A DNA stretch of 64,000 bases, from the NCBI RefSeq assembly GCF_003096815.1, contig NZ_QENY01000005.1, positions 1 through 64,000 of the forward strand, in the 5' to 3' direction. Shown piece by piece: positions 17,891 through 28,856 of this stretch (positions are counted from its first letter, which is position 1; the number at the start of each line of letters is the position of its first letter). The position numbers and the translations under genes are program-made. The notes under the pieces were generated by a model that was not told the origin of the DNA, searched no databases, and saw only the letters and a program-made list of their open reading frames with translations. The DNA comes from Hallella colorans. GTDB lineage: Bacteria > Bacteroidota > Bacteroidia > Bacteroidales > Bacteroidaceae.

Positions 17891-18592
17891 ATGAACAACG
17901 ATTTTAGAAAATTCGCAACCAAACATTTAGGTATGAGCGGTATGGTCGTGGATGATGTGATAAAAGCGCAAAACCGCTACCTCAACCCATATATTCTTGA
18001 GGAACGCCAGCTGAACGTGACACAGATGGACGTGTTCTCCCGATTGATGATGGATCGCATCATCTTTCTCGGCACCGAGATAGACGACTACACTGCCAAC
18101 ACGTTGCAAGCGCAGTTGCTTTTTCTCGATTCTACAGACGCGGGCAAAGATATTTCCATATATATCAACTCGCCTGGAGGTAGTGTCACGGCAGGTTTGG
18201 GTATTTACGACACCATGCAGTTTATCTTGAGCGATGTGACAACGATCTGTACAGGCATGGCCGCGTCGATGGCCGCGGTGCTGTTAGTGGCCGGCGCCGA
18301 GGGCAAACGCTCATCGCTACCGCATGGCCGCGTGATGATACACCAACCGCTTGGTGGAGTGCAAGGACAGGCTTCGGATATAGAGATAGAGGCGCGAGAG
18401 ATTTTGAAGTTCAAGAAAGAGCTGTTCACGATCATCTCCGAGCATTCGCATCAGCCTTATGACAAAGTTTGGAAAGACAGCGATCGCAATTACTGGATGA
18501 ACGCAGAAGAAGCTAAAGCGTATGGCATGATAGACTCTGTGATGAATCGTAAGAAAGTGAAAAAAGAACAAGAAGACATAAAGGACGAATAA
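17891..18592 (+). CDS. clpP: ATP-dependent Clp protease proteolytic subunit
   Basis: ClpP forms the double-ring peptidase that degrades proteins unfolded by ClpX. The 233-residue protein has the catalytic Ser126 in [11 protein letters not shown], the His of MIHQPLGG, and the Asp in the SDRNYWMN region. An N-terminal segment of about 35 residues and a charged C-terminal tail make it longer than the roughly 200-residue norm, as is common in this phylum. Its stop is one base before the clpX start, so the two are cotranslated. Confidence 0.97.
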   Translation: MNNDFRKFATKHLGMSGMVVDDVIKAQNRYLNPYILEERQLNVTQMDVFSRLMMDRIIFLGTEIDDYTANTLQAQLLFLDSTDAGKDISIYINSPGGSVTAGLGIYDTMQFILSDVTTICTGMAASMAAVLLVAGAEGKRSSLPHGRVMIHQPLGGVQGQASDIEIEAREILKFKKELFTIISEHSHQPYDKVWKDSDRNYWMNAEEAKAYGMIDSVMNRKKVKKEQEDIKDE

Positions 18593-18593
18593 T

Positions 18594-19838
18594 ATGCCAA
18601 AGAAAGCTTGTAGCTTTTGCGGGAGAACTGAAAATGACGTGAAGCTACTTATAACCGGACTTAGTGGATACATATGCGAAGATTGTGCCGCACAGGCGTA
18701 TGAGATTGTCCAGCAAAGTGGAGTATGGGGCGAAGACGTGACGAACCCTGATGCTCCACACACCTATAAACCCACAAAAAAAATACCTAAGCCTAAAGAA
18801 ATAAAGGCTTATCTTGATGAGTATATCATAGGACAAGACGAGGCAAAACGCTATCTGTCCGTGTCTGTTTATAACCATTACAAGCGTTTGCAACAGAGCA
18901 AGGACGATAATGGAGTGGAGATAGAAAAGAGCAATATCATCATGGTGGGCTCTACGGGTACTGGCAAAACTTTGCTGGCTCGCACGATAGCTCGGCTACT
19001 CGACGTGCCATTCACCATTGTCGACGCCACGGTATTTACAGAGGCTGGCTATGTGGGTGAGGACGTGGAAAGCATTTTGAGCAGATTGTTGCAAGTGGCC
19101 GACTATGACGTGGCGGCTGCTGAGCGTGGCATCGTCTTCATAGACGAGATTGATAAAATAGCGCGCAAAAGCGATAATCCCAGCATTACCCGTGACGTGA
19201 GTGGGGAGGGTGTGCAGCAAGGTCTACTCAAACTCTTGGAGGGCACCATGGTTAATGTGCCACCCAAAGGTGGACGCAAGCATCCTGACCAAGATTACAT
19301 ACACGTGAACACCAAAAATATACTATTCATCTGTGGCGGAGCCTTTGATGGAATAGAGCGTAAGATAGCGCAACGGCTCAACACGCACGTAGTGGGTTAC
19401 AACTCCGTAATGAACGCTCGCAATATCGACAAGGGCGATCTTATGAAGTATATCTTGCCCCAAGACCTTAAATCGTTTGGGCTTATACCCGAGCTTATTG
19501 GTCGTGTGCCTGTGCTTACTTATTTGGAGCCACTCGATCGTAAGGCTTTGAGACGTATATTGGTAGAACCAAAAAATTCCATTATCAAACAGTTTGTCAA
19601 ACTTTTCAGCATGGATGGTATCGCGCTGACATTCACTGACGATACGCTGGATTTTATAGTGGACAAGGCTGTGGAATATAAACTTGGCGCTCGTGGGCTG
19701 CGTTCTATTGTTGAGGCCGTGGTCATGGATGCCATGTTTGATGTGCCATCAAGGCGCATCAAGAAATTTGAGGTGACACTTGATTACGCAAAGAGCCAGA
19801 TTGACAAGGCGCATATGCATAAATTGGAGTCTGCGTGA
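18594..19838 (+). CDS. clpX: ATP-dependent Clp protease ATPase subunit ClpX
   Basis: ClpX unfolds substrates for ClpP. The 414-residue protein has an N-terminal C4 zinc finger ([12 protein letters not shown], then CEDC), Walker A GSTGTGKT, Walker [11 protein letters not shown], and the [11 protein letters not shown] region near the pore and sensor elements. It follows clpP by one base, and recQ begins about 55 bp after its stop. Confidence 0.97.
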   Translation: MPKKACSFCGRTENDVKLLITGLSGYICEDCAAQAYEIVQQSGVWGEDVTNPDAPHTYKPTKKIPKPKEIKAYLDEYIIGQDEAKRYLSVSVYNHYKRLQQSKDDNGVEIEKSNIIMVGSTGTGKTLLARTIARLLDVPFTIVDATVFTEAGYVGEDVESILSRLLQVADYDVAAAERGIVFIDEIDKIARKSDNPSITRDVSGEGVQQGLLKLLEGTMVNVPPKGGRKHPDQDYIHVNTKNILFICGGAFDGIERKIAQRLNTHVVGYNSVMNARNIDKGDLMKYILPQDLKSFGLIPELIGRVPVLTYLEPLDRKALRRILVEPKNSIIKQFVKLFSMDGIALTFTDDTLDFIVDKAVEYKLGARGLRSIVEAVVMDAMFDVPSRRIKKFEVTLDYAKSQIDKAHMHKLESA

Positions 19839-19892
19839 CGTTTCTTATGGGTATCCTTGGTGGCTTGTGGTATGACGCATCTATCTGATATG

Positions 19893-22118
19893 ATGAACAA
19901 AGACTATTTAATAGAGAAGTTAAAACTGTTTTTTGGCTTTGATAATTTCAAAGGCGATCAAAAATCCATCATAAAAAATTTGATGGATGGCGACGACTTG
20001 TTTGTGCTGATGCCTACGGGTGGTGGCAAGAGTTTGTGCTATCAGTTGCCCTCTCTGCTCATGGAAGGCACAGCTATAGTGATATCGCCCTTGATCGCAC
20101 TGATGAAAAATCAGGTAGACGTTGTCAATGGTTTGACCGAGCAAGATGGTGTGGCGCATTTCATGAACTCTTCGCTTAACAAGGCCGCCGTGGCACAAGT
20201 GGTGAAAGATGTGCATAGTGGGAAAACCAAATTGCTATACGTGGCCCCAGAATCGCTTAACAAGTTGGACAACTTGGATTTCTTCGTGTCGTTCAAAATT
20301 TCTTTCTATGCTATAGACGAGGCACATTGTATTTCAGAGTGGGGACATGATTTCAGGCCTGAATACCGCAATATACGCCCTACAATAGAAAAAATTGCCA
20401 CACTTAGAAATGAAAGGCGAGCGCCCATTATCGCACTTACTGCCACGGCTACCGATAAGGTGCGCATGGACATTAAGAAAAGCTTGGGTATTTTGAATGC
20501 CAAGGATTTTAAAAGCTCGTTCAACCGACCAAACCTATATTATGAGGTAAGGCAGAAGAATAGCGAGGAAGACGCGGATAGCCAGATAATCCGTTTCCTA
20601 AAGCAATGTGAGGGCAAGAGTGGCATTATCTATTGCTTGTCGCGCAAAAAGGTGGAGGAGCTATCTAAGAAATTACAGATAAATGGGTTTAGAGCGGCTC
20701 CATATCATGCAGGACTCGATACCGAGGTTCGCACGCAGACGCAGGACGATTTCTTGCGCGAGGATATAGATGTGATAGTCGCAACTATCGCTTTTGGCAT
20801 GGGAATTGACAAACCGGATGTGCGATTTGTCATCCATTATGACATCCCCAAAAGTCTTGAGGGTTATTACCAAGAGACGGGTAGGGCTGGCAGAGATGGC
20901 GGAGAGGGGCGTTGTATAGCGTTCTACTCGCCCAAAGACTTGAAAAAATTGGAGAAATTCACTGATAATAAAGGTGAGGCAGAAAAAGAGATAGGGCGCC
21001 AGTTGCTTGAGGAAACTAAGGCTTACGCTGAAACTTCGGTATGTCGACGCAAATTCTTGCTGCACTATTTTGGAGAGGAATATACCAAGGATAATTGTGC
21101 AAACTGCGATAATTGTACGCACCCACAAAAGTCTATCGATGCCCAAGATGCCTTGCTGGTGGTGTTACGTGCCATTAAAGCGGTGAAACAACACTTTGAC
21201 CAAGCGTATATTATCGATTTCGTTAGAGGTCGTGCCACAGATAATATCGTGCGCCATGAGCATGACGAATTGGCTGAATTTGGGTCGGGAATGGAGATCA
21301 ATGAGCGTGAGCCATCTATTTGGAACCCAGTGATCAGACAGGCCATGATAGCGCATTATATTTACAAAGATGTGGAAAATTATGGCTTTTTGACATTGAC
21401 ACCAGAAGGACTTGGATACATCAAAAAACCGAAACCGTTTCATGTAGTGCTTGATAGACAGTTTGATGAAACGGAAGATGCCTCAGGTGGTAACTCCAGC
21501 GCACTTGATGACAAACTCTACAAGCTGTTGAGAGGGTTGCGAAAAGCTGTTGCCCGTAAGCACAATCTTCCACCATATGTCATATTCCAAGATATATCGA
21601 TAACGCTCATGGCCACTACTTATCCCGTGACCATGGACGAACTGCTTCAAATTCAAGGCGTAGGGCAAGGTAAAGCCAAAAAGTTTGGAAAAGAATTTAT
21701 AGACTTGATCAAACGCTATTGTGAAGAGAACGATATTCAGCGCACGGACATGATGCGTGTGATTAGTCTGCCAAATAAATCGCAAAAGAAACTAAAAATA
21801 ATAGAACTGATAGACAAGCGTATTCCATTGGATGAAATAGCCGCCGATCAAGGCTACGAGTTTGACGAATTGTTGGACGAGATTGAGTCTATCGTAAACA
21901 GTGGGATGAAAGTTAATATCAGTTATTACGTAGACGATGACGGGGTGGTTGACCCTGACGAGATAGCCGATATCTACGAGTATTTTCGTAAAAGCGAGAC
22001 GGACGATATTGATGAAGCCATCGACGAGGCTGATATATATGACGACGAAGATGGCTTGACGGCTGAACAAAAGGCACGTTTGGTGCTCATCAAATTTTTG
22101 TCGGAAGAAGGAAATTAA
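19893..22118 (+). CDS. recQ: ATP-dependent DNA helicase RecQ
   Basis: RecQ unwinds DNA 3' to 5' in recombination and repair. The protein has Walker A MPTGGGKS, the DEAH box followed by CISEWGHDFRPEY, motif VI ETGRAGRDG, the RQC zinc cysteines (CRRKFLLHYF, then CANCDNC), and an HRDC domain at about residues 530-615. A further C-terminal part of about 130 residues includes a helix-turn-helix-like LDEIAADQGYEFDELLDEIE segment and a very acidic tail. I start at ATG 19893 (MNKDYLIEKL). ATG 19890 or TTG 19857 would lengthen it slightly. Confidence 0.95.
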   Translation: MNKDYLIEKLKLFFGFDNFKGDQKSIIKNLMDGDDLFVLMPTGGGKSLCYQLPSLLMEGTAIVISPLIALMKNQVDVVNGLTEQDGVAHFMNSSLNKAAVAQVVKDVHSGKTKLLYVAPESLNKLDNLDFFVSFKISFYAIDEAHCISEWGHDFRPEYRNIRPTIEKIATLRNERRAPIIALTATATDKVRMDIKKSLGILNAKDFKSSFNRPNLYYEVRQKNSEEDADSQIIRFLKQCEGKSGIIYCLSRKKVEELSKKLQINGFRAAPYHAGLDTEVRTQTQDDFLREDIDVIVATIAFGMGIDKPDVRFVIHYDIPKSLEGYYQETGRAGRDGGEGRCIAFYSPKDLKKLEKFTDNKGEAEKEIGRQLLEETKAYAETSVCRRKFLLHYFGEEYTKDNCANCDNCTHPQKSIDAQDALLVVLRAIKAVKQHFDQAYIIDFVRGRATDNIVRHEHDELAEFGSGMEINEREPSIWNPVIRQAMIAHYIYKDVENYGFLTLTPEGLGYIKKPKPFHVVLDRQFDETEDASGGNSSALDDKLYKLLRGLRKAVARKHNLPPYVIFQDISITLMATTYPVTMDELLQIQGVGQGKAKKFGKEFIDLIKRYCEENDIQRTDMMRVISLPNKSQKKLKIIELIDKRIPLDEIAADQGYEFDELLDEIESIVNSGMKVNISYYVDDDGVVDPDEIADIYEYFRKSETDDIDEAIDEADIYDDEDGLTAEQKARLVLIKFLSEEGN

Positions 22119-22358
22119 GGCTGTTTTTTCTCAGAGTGAGACTTGACAAACTGTCTTAATAATTGTTTATCTTGTGACAGACGCATGTCGCAGTCATCGT
22201 TTTGGATAATCGGGCTATGAAATTTTGTTATTCTTTGCTTAAAATATTTATTTCATGTGAATTTCTATTTGATAACTCGCGGAAATATAATTGGCGTTAA
22301 ATAGCTTTAAAGCAGTAAGAAAAAAACGAAATGGAACCTGAATATGCGAAAATATTGC

Positions 22359-22366
22359 TATATTTG
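22359..22366 (+). promoter_or_regulatory. -7 promoter box of guaB
   Basis: TATATTTG followed by C lies 28 bp upstream of the guaB start codon. Confidence 0.65.
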
Positions 22367-22376
22367 CACGCAATAA

Positions 22377-23879
<1,503 letters not shown>

Positions 23880-23956
23880 ATAGTATTTGGGATAGGCGAG
23901 AGGGCTTGTTTGTGAGCCTCTCTTGCTTGTTTTCCTTCATGATGAACAATTTTAGA

Positions 23957-25378
23957 ATGAAATCAAAGCTACTATTAGGCGCCATGCTGTTGTGTGGCAC
24001 TTTGTCGTTTGCACAGAATGCTGATCCTGTTATTATGACCATCAATGGTACCGATGTACTTCGTTCCGAATTTGAATACTCTTATAACAAGAACAATACG
24101 GCTGACGTTATTGATAGGAAAACAGTCCAGGAATATGTTGGAATGTTCATTAACTACAAGTTGAAAGTTGAGGCTGCCAAGGAAGCTGGCCTCGACACCA
24201 TGATTTCATTCCAAAAAGAATTTGCCAACTATCGTGATCAGCAAATAAAGCCCGCTTTGGTCACAGACCAAGACTTAGAGTCAGAGGCTCAAAAGATATA
24301 CGAACAGACACGTCAACGAATTGATAACAATGGCGGAATGGTGCAAGTGGCTCACATTTTGATAGCCATGAGACAGCAGGCTACGCCAGAGGAGGAAAGG
24401 GCGGCCAAGGTTCGCGTGGATTCCATTTATCAGGCATTGAGGAACGGAGCTGATTTTGGCTCATTGGCCAAACAGCTATCCCAGGACCCCACTACGGCTC
24501 AAAAAGGCGGTGACTTACCCTATATAGTCAAGGGGCAAACATTAAAAGAATTTGAAGACCAGGCTTGGCGCTTACAAGACGGCGAGCTTAGCCAGCCTTT
24601 TTTGTCTCCTGCCGGATGGCATATTATGCTCAAAAAGTCGCATCGTAACTTTTATAGTTATGCCGACCAGCGCGAGCACATCATGAAATATCTTGATCAA
24701 CAAAGAATACGCGACCGTATAGCCACGGTCAAATTAGACACATTGGCCAAACAGCTGAACTCTACGCCTGCGCAAATGCTTGCGAAAAAACAGGCAGAGA
24801 TGGAGGCGAGGGACTCCAGTCTGAAATATCTCATCAAAGAATACCATGATGGTTTGCTGCTCTATGAGATTAGTAACCGCCATGTCTGGGCCAAAGCGCA
24901 GAAGGATGAGCATGGATTGATGCAGTATTTCAAGAAAAATAAGAAAAAATATAAATGGGAAGAACCTCGCTTTAAAGGCGTAGCCTATCGCGCTCGAGAA
25001 GAAAAAGATATCAAAGCTGTGCGTAAGCTATTGAAAAAAACACCTTTTGAGCGTTGGGAAGAACAGCTTCGTACTACATTCAACACGGACTCTGTCCTCC
25101 GCATTAGAGCAGAAAAGGGTATTTTCAAAAAAGGAGATAATGCCCTCGTAGATCACGAGGTGTTCAAGGTGCACACCCTGCCCAAGCAAATAGAAGGATA
25201 TCCATACAGTGCGGTTTATGGCAAAAAACTCAAATCGCCAAAAGTAATGGATGACGTTCGTCCCTTGGTTGTTACTGACTATCAAGAATATCTCGAAAGC
25301 CAATGGGTAAACGATCTTCGACAGAAATATACGGTTACCGTTAACGAGGATATCGTAAAGACTGTCAACAATCATTAA
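23957..25378 (+). CDS. Periplasmic parvulin-type peptidyl-prolyl isomerase
   Basis: The protein of about 473 residues has a signal peptide (MKSKLLLGAMLLCGTLSFAQ) and a SurA-like N-terminal helical domain. It has one recognisable parvulin domain at about residues 120-225 (AHILIAMRQQ, then DFGSLAKQLSQDPTTAQKGGDL and a final GWHIMLKKS). A long basic C-terminal part follows. It is expected in the periplasm as a chaperone of outer-membrane proteins. I chose the ATG at 23957 because the signal peptide begins there. ATGs at 23939 and 23942 are possible. A second parvulin gene follows after 12 bp. Confidence 0.88.
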   Translation: MKSKLLLGAMLLCGTLSFAQNADPVIMTINGTDVLRSEFEYSYNKNNTADVIDRKTVQEYVGMFINYKLKVEAAKEAGLDTMISFQKEFANYRDQQIKPALVTDQDLESEAQKIYEQTRQRIDNNGGMVQVAHILIAMRQQATPEEERAAKVRVDSIYQALRNGADFGSLAKQLSQDPTTAQKGGDLPYIVKGQTLKEFEDQAWRLQDGELSQPFLSPAGWHIMLKKSHRNFYSYADQREHIMKYLDQQRIRDRIATVKLDTLAKQLNSTPAQMLAKKQAEMEARDSSLKYLIKEYHDGLLLYEISNRHVWAKAQKDEHGLMQYFKKNKKKYKWEEPRFKGVAYRAREEKDIKAVRKLLKKTPFERWEEQLRTTFNTDSVLRIRAEKGIFKKGDNALVDHEVFKVHTLPKQIEGYPYSAVYGKKLKSPKVMDDVRPLVVTDYQEYLESQWVNDLRQKYTVTVNEDIVKTVNNH

Positions 25379-25390
25379 AAAGAAAAACGT

Positions 25391-26842
25391 ATGACAATCA
25401 GACATTTCGCAATCATATCAGCATTAGCGTTGTTTACGGGTATGATGGCAATCCCCAACAGCAATCGTCGTGGCATGGATCAACAATCTTTTTTTTCAGA
25501 TACCACGATAACAACCGTCACGCCAAACACTAACGAAGTCACAATCCCCGATGGAAGCGTGGTTGACGAGGTGGTATGGGTAGTCGGAGACGAGCCTATT
25601 CTTCGATCGGATATAGAAATGATGCGCATGCAAGGCATGGCAGAGGGCGTGAACTGGGGCCGAAACCCAGATTGTGCCATACCAGAGCAAATTGCCGTTC
25701 AGAAACTTTTTCTACACCAAGCGTCTATAGACTCGATTGAAGTGACAGAGAATGAGATTTCAAGAGGTATTGAGCAGCAGATCAATAGATGGATAGATGT
25801 TGCTGGAGGAAGAGAAAAATTGGAGGAATATCGCAAGAAGACGATAAACGAAATGCGTGCCGAACTGCATGACGATTTCAAAAATCAGTTGCTCATTCAG
25901 CAGATGAAGAACAAGATCGTGGAACATGTCAAAGTGTCTCCAGCGGATGTTCGCACCTATTTCCGTTCCTTGCCACAAGACAGCATCCCTTTTGTTCCTA
26001 TGGAAGTAGAGGTACAACTGCTTGTCAGGACACCACGTGTCAAGCAAGAAGAGATAAACCGGGTGAAAGACCTGCTGCGCAATTACACCGACAGGGTGAC
26101 CAAAGGCGAGACCACGTTCTCCACGTTGGCGCGTTTATACTCCGAGGATCCTGTCTCGGCGCGGGCTGGTGGTGAGATGGACTACACCGGTCGCGGCTAT
26201 CTTGATCCCGCTTTTGCTAACGTGGCTTTCAACCTCACCGACCCAAACAAGATTTCCAAGATTGTAGAAACAGAGTTTGGTTACCACATCATTCAACTTA
26301 TTGACAAGCGTGGCGACAAGATAAAATGCCGGCATATATTGCTCAAACCAAAAGTATCTATGGAGGAAATAGACAAGGCTTCGCACCAAGTAGATTCGAT
26401 CGCAAACGATATTCGTGCGGGTAAGTTTACTTTTGAGGAGGCCGCCTCATACTTGTCAGAAGACAAGGACACCAGAAACAATCAAGGTTTGATGACCAAC
26501 AACACGGGCGAATCCATGACCTCGCGATTCCAAATGAGAGAATTGCCCACAGAGGTGGCGCGTGTAGTTGATACGATGAAAGTGGGCGAAATATCCCAAC
26601 CTTTCCAAATGATCAACAGTAAAGGCAAAACTGTTGTTGCCATAGCCAAACTCAAAAGCAGGACTGACGGGCATCGCGCAACCATAACAGAGGATTTTCA
26701 AGTGATGAAAAATGTGGTTTTAAATAAGGAGCGCGAAAAAACCATCAATAATTGGGTATCCGACAAGATTAAGCATACATACGTGCGTATGAGCGACCGC
26801 TATAAAAATTGTGACTTTAAGTATAAGGGGTGGATTAAATGA
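25391..26842 (+). CDS. surA: SurA-like peptidyl-prolyl isomerase
   Basis: This 483-residue periplasmic protein has a signal peptide, a SurA N-terminal domain at about residues 55-185, and two parvulin domains (EVQLLVRTP...FGYHIIQLIDKRG and KCRHILLKPKV...). The order matches SurA, which escorts barrel proteins to the BAM complex. Its TGA overlaps the ATG of the OstA-like gene by four bases (ATGA at 26839-26842). Confidence 0.9.
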   Translation: MTIRHFAIISALALFTGMMAIPNSNRRGMDQQSFFSDTTITTVTPNTNEVTIPDGSVVDEVVWVVGDEPILRSDIEMMRMQGMAEGVNWGRNPDCAIPEQIAVQKLFLHQASIDSIEVTENEISRGIEQQINRWIDVAGGREKLEEYRKKTINEMRAELHDDFKNQLLIQQMKNKIVEHVKVSPADVRTYFRSLPQDSIPFVPMEVEVQLLVRTPRVKQEEINRVKDLLRNYTDRVTKGETTFSTLARLYSEDPVSARAGGEMDYTGRGYLDPAFANVAFNLTDPNKISKIVETEFGYHIIQLIDKRGDKIKCRHILLKPKVSMEEIDKASHQVDSIANDIRAGKFTFEEAASYLSEDKDTRNNQGLMTNNTGESMTSRFQMRELPTEVARVVDTMKVGEISQPFQMINSKGKTVVAIAKLKSRTDGHRATITEDFQVMKNVVLNKEREKTINNWVSDKIKHTYVRMSDRYKNCDFKYKGWIK

Positions 26843-28572
26843 CGAGTCGATCCATCTGCCACTTGCGTGCTATTGGGCATAGGATTATCTTTTCGATGGT
26901 TCTATGCTTCTTTGTCCTTGGCTTGCTCAACGCAGCAATCCGGAAAGGGAAGCGAAAACCTACCGACGAGCGAGTGCATCTTGTTCATGCAGACGAGTTG
27001 AGGTATGACGCCTATGGTCCCAACCCGGATGTTCAAATAGTCAAGGGACATGTAGCCTTCACGCACAAAGGGGCGCGGCTCAATTGTGACAGCGCTTACT
27101 TCTACCAAGGCACTAATTCTATGCGCGCCTTTGGCCACGTGCGATTTCGCCAAGGGGATACGCTGTCGCTTACGTGTGACAGAGCGTGGTATAATGGTGA
27201 GGAGCAAATGTTGGAAGCGAGGCAAAACGTGGTGCTCAAACATCGAAAACAAACGCTCTATACAGACAGTTTGAATTATGACCGACTTTATGAGTATGCT
27301 TATTTTTTCAATGGCGGAAGATTGATAGATGGCAAGACAAAGCTTAGTTCAGACTGGGGCGAATACCATACAGCCACCAGAACGGCTCGGTTTAACCTCG
27401 ATGTTCAGCTCAAAACGCCCAAAAATTGGATTTCCACGGATACGCTTTACTATGACACAAGAAAGTCGAGAGCGCATGTGGTGGGCATGTATACCACGGA
27501 TAAAGGCCGAGGCAAGGAGATGCCTTCTATCATAAGGGGAAAAGACAATACCATCACCACAACAGACGGTTATTTTAACACTGCCAAGGACGAGGCCGAG
27601 CTGTATGGACGATCCACCGTGGTGAACAAAGAGAAGACTATCACGGCCGATACCCTATATTATAATAGCGAGACTGGCAAAAATCGTGGCAAGGGTAGGG
27701 TGATATTTGTTGATGATAAGAATCTCCAAAAGATCACCTGCGAGAAGATGGAATACAATGAGAAAATTGGCCGTGGATATGCCACAAAAAATCTTTTGGT
27801 CATGGACTATTCGCGCAAAGACACACTATATATGCACGCCGACACGATGCGGATAGAAACTTTTAATATCAACACAGACTCGGTCTTTCGTAAGGTACAC
27901 TGCTACAACAAGGTGCGAACGTATAGGGTGGATATCCAGTCTGTGTGCGACTCGCTCGTCTTCAATAGCAAGGATTCGTGCCTCACAATGTATCGCGACC
28001 CGATAATTTGGAATGCTGGGCGCCAGCTCCTTGGTGAGGTCGTCAAAGTATTTATGAACGATAGTACGGTGCGTGAGGCACACGTGTTGGGGCAGGCTTT
28101 GTCGGTGGAACAACTCCCGGATAGCACCTATTACAACCAAGTGTCCTCAAAAGATATGTATGCCTATTTCGTCAATGGACAAATGCGACGTAGCGATGCC
28201 GTCAGAAACGTCAGATCCATCTATTTTCCTATAGACAGCAAAGACAGCACCCTCATAGGACTTAACTATGTGGAGACCGACACCATGAAAATGTACATGT
28301 CTCCCAATCGCCAATTGGAGCGTATATGGATGCCCAAGGCGCAAGGCACGCTTTACCCAATGTCGCAGATTCCCCCCACGCGATACAAGCTCGACGTATT
28401 TGCTTGGTTCGATTATATGCGACCCAAAGACAAGGACGACGTGTTTATTTGGCGTGCAAAAACACAAGGTAGCGAGCTCAAAAATATTGTTCGCCATGCG
28501 GCACCCATACAACAAATTAAGATAGATCAATCACCCACGCCTAAACAGCAAGTAAAACAAGGGGAGGATTAG
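26839..28572 (+). CDS. OstA/LptA-domain protein
   Basis: The 577-residue protein has an N-terminal hydrophobic segment at about residues 14-33 and a long series of OstA/LptA-type beta repeats: VHADELRYDAY, then repeated segments such as LNCDSAYFYQG, LTCDRAWYNGEE, TADTLYYNSETGKNRGKG. LptA-like proteins form the periplasmic bridge carrying lipopolysaccharide. This long form is usual in Bacteroidetes. The C-terminal third, ending in a Lys/Gln/Pro-rich tail, has no domain I recognise. Its place after two outer-membrane chaperones supports an envelope role. Confidence 0.85.
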   Translation: MTSRSICHLRAIGHRIIFSMVLCFFVLGLLNAAIRKGKRKPTDERVHLVHADELRYDAYGPNPDVQIVKGHVAFTHKGARLNCDSAYFYQGTNSMRAFGHVRFRQGDTLSLTCDRAWYNGEEQMLEARQNVVLKHRKQTLYTDSLNYDRLYEYAYFFNGGRLIDGKTKLSSDWGEYHTATRTARFNLDVQLKTPKNWISTDTLYYDTRKSRAHVVGMYTTDKGRGKEMPSIIRGKDNTITTTDGYFNTAKDEAELYGRSTVVNKEKTITADTLYYNSETGKNRGKGRVIFVDDKNLQKITCEKMEYNEKIGRGYATKNLLVMDYSRKDTLYMHADTMRIETFNINTDSVFRKVHCYNKVRTYRVDIQSVCDSLVFNSKDSCLTMYRDPIIWNAGRQLLGEVVKVFMNDSTVREAHVLGQALSVEQLPDSTYYNQVSSKDMYAYFVNGQMRRSDAVRNVRSIYFPIDSKDSTLIGLNYVETDTMKMYMSPNRQLERIWMPKAQGTLYPMSQIPPTRYKLDVFAWFDYMRPKDKDDVFIWRAKTQGSELKNIVRHAAPIQQIKIDQSPTPKQQVKQGED

Positions 28573-28574
28573 AT

Positions 28575-28856
28575 ATGCCCATGCTCTTCAAAGTGCCTAA
28601 ACCACGACGTTTTAAACATCCAATGATTTATAGTGACGAGCGTAAAGAACGATTAGCGCGAATAGAAGAGCGCGCGCGGCAAGAGTTGGGCATGTCTTCA
28701 AAAGGCACAACTACGAGCGCATCGCGACGCATAAGGTTTGCCACCCAATGGCAATTGCGCCATCAACAGCATGCCAAGTCATCGCATTCAAGTACAGTCT
28801 TGCTTCTTTTTTTAATAGCCTTATTCGTTTTATTACTGATAATATTGATAATATGA
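28575..28856 (+). CDS. Small single-pass membrane protein
   Basis: The 93-residue protein has a basic, charged N-terminal part (RFKHPMIYSDERKERLARIEER), a Ser/Thr/Gln-rich linker, and a C-terminal hydrophobic helix at about residues 72-93 that ends the protein. It is a likely tail-anchored membrane protein with the N-terminus in the cytoplasm. I do not recognise a family name, although small genes of this form occur at this place in relatives as far as I recall. It begins 2 bp after the OstA-like stop and overlaps mutL by ATGA. Confidence 0.75.
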   Translation: MPMLFKVPKPRRFKHPMIYSDERKERLARIEERARQELGMSSKGTTTSASRRIRFATQWQLRHQQHAKSSHSSTVLLLFLIALFVLLLIILII

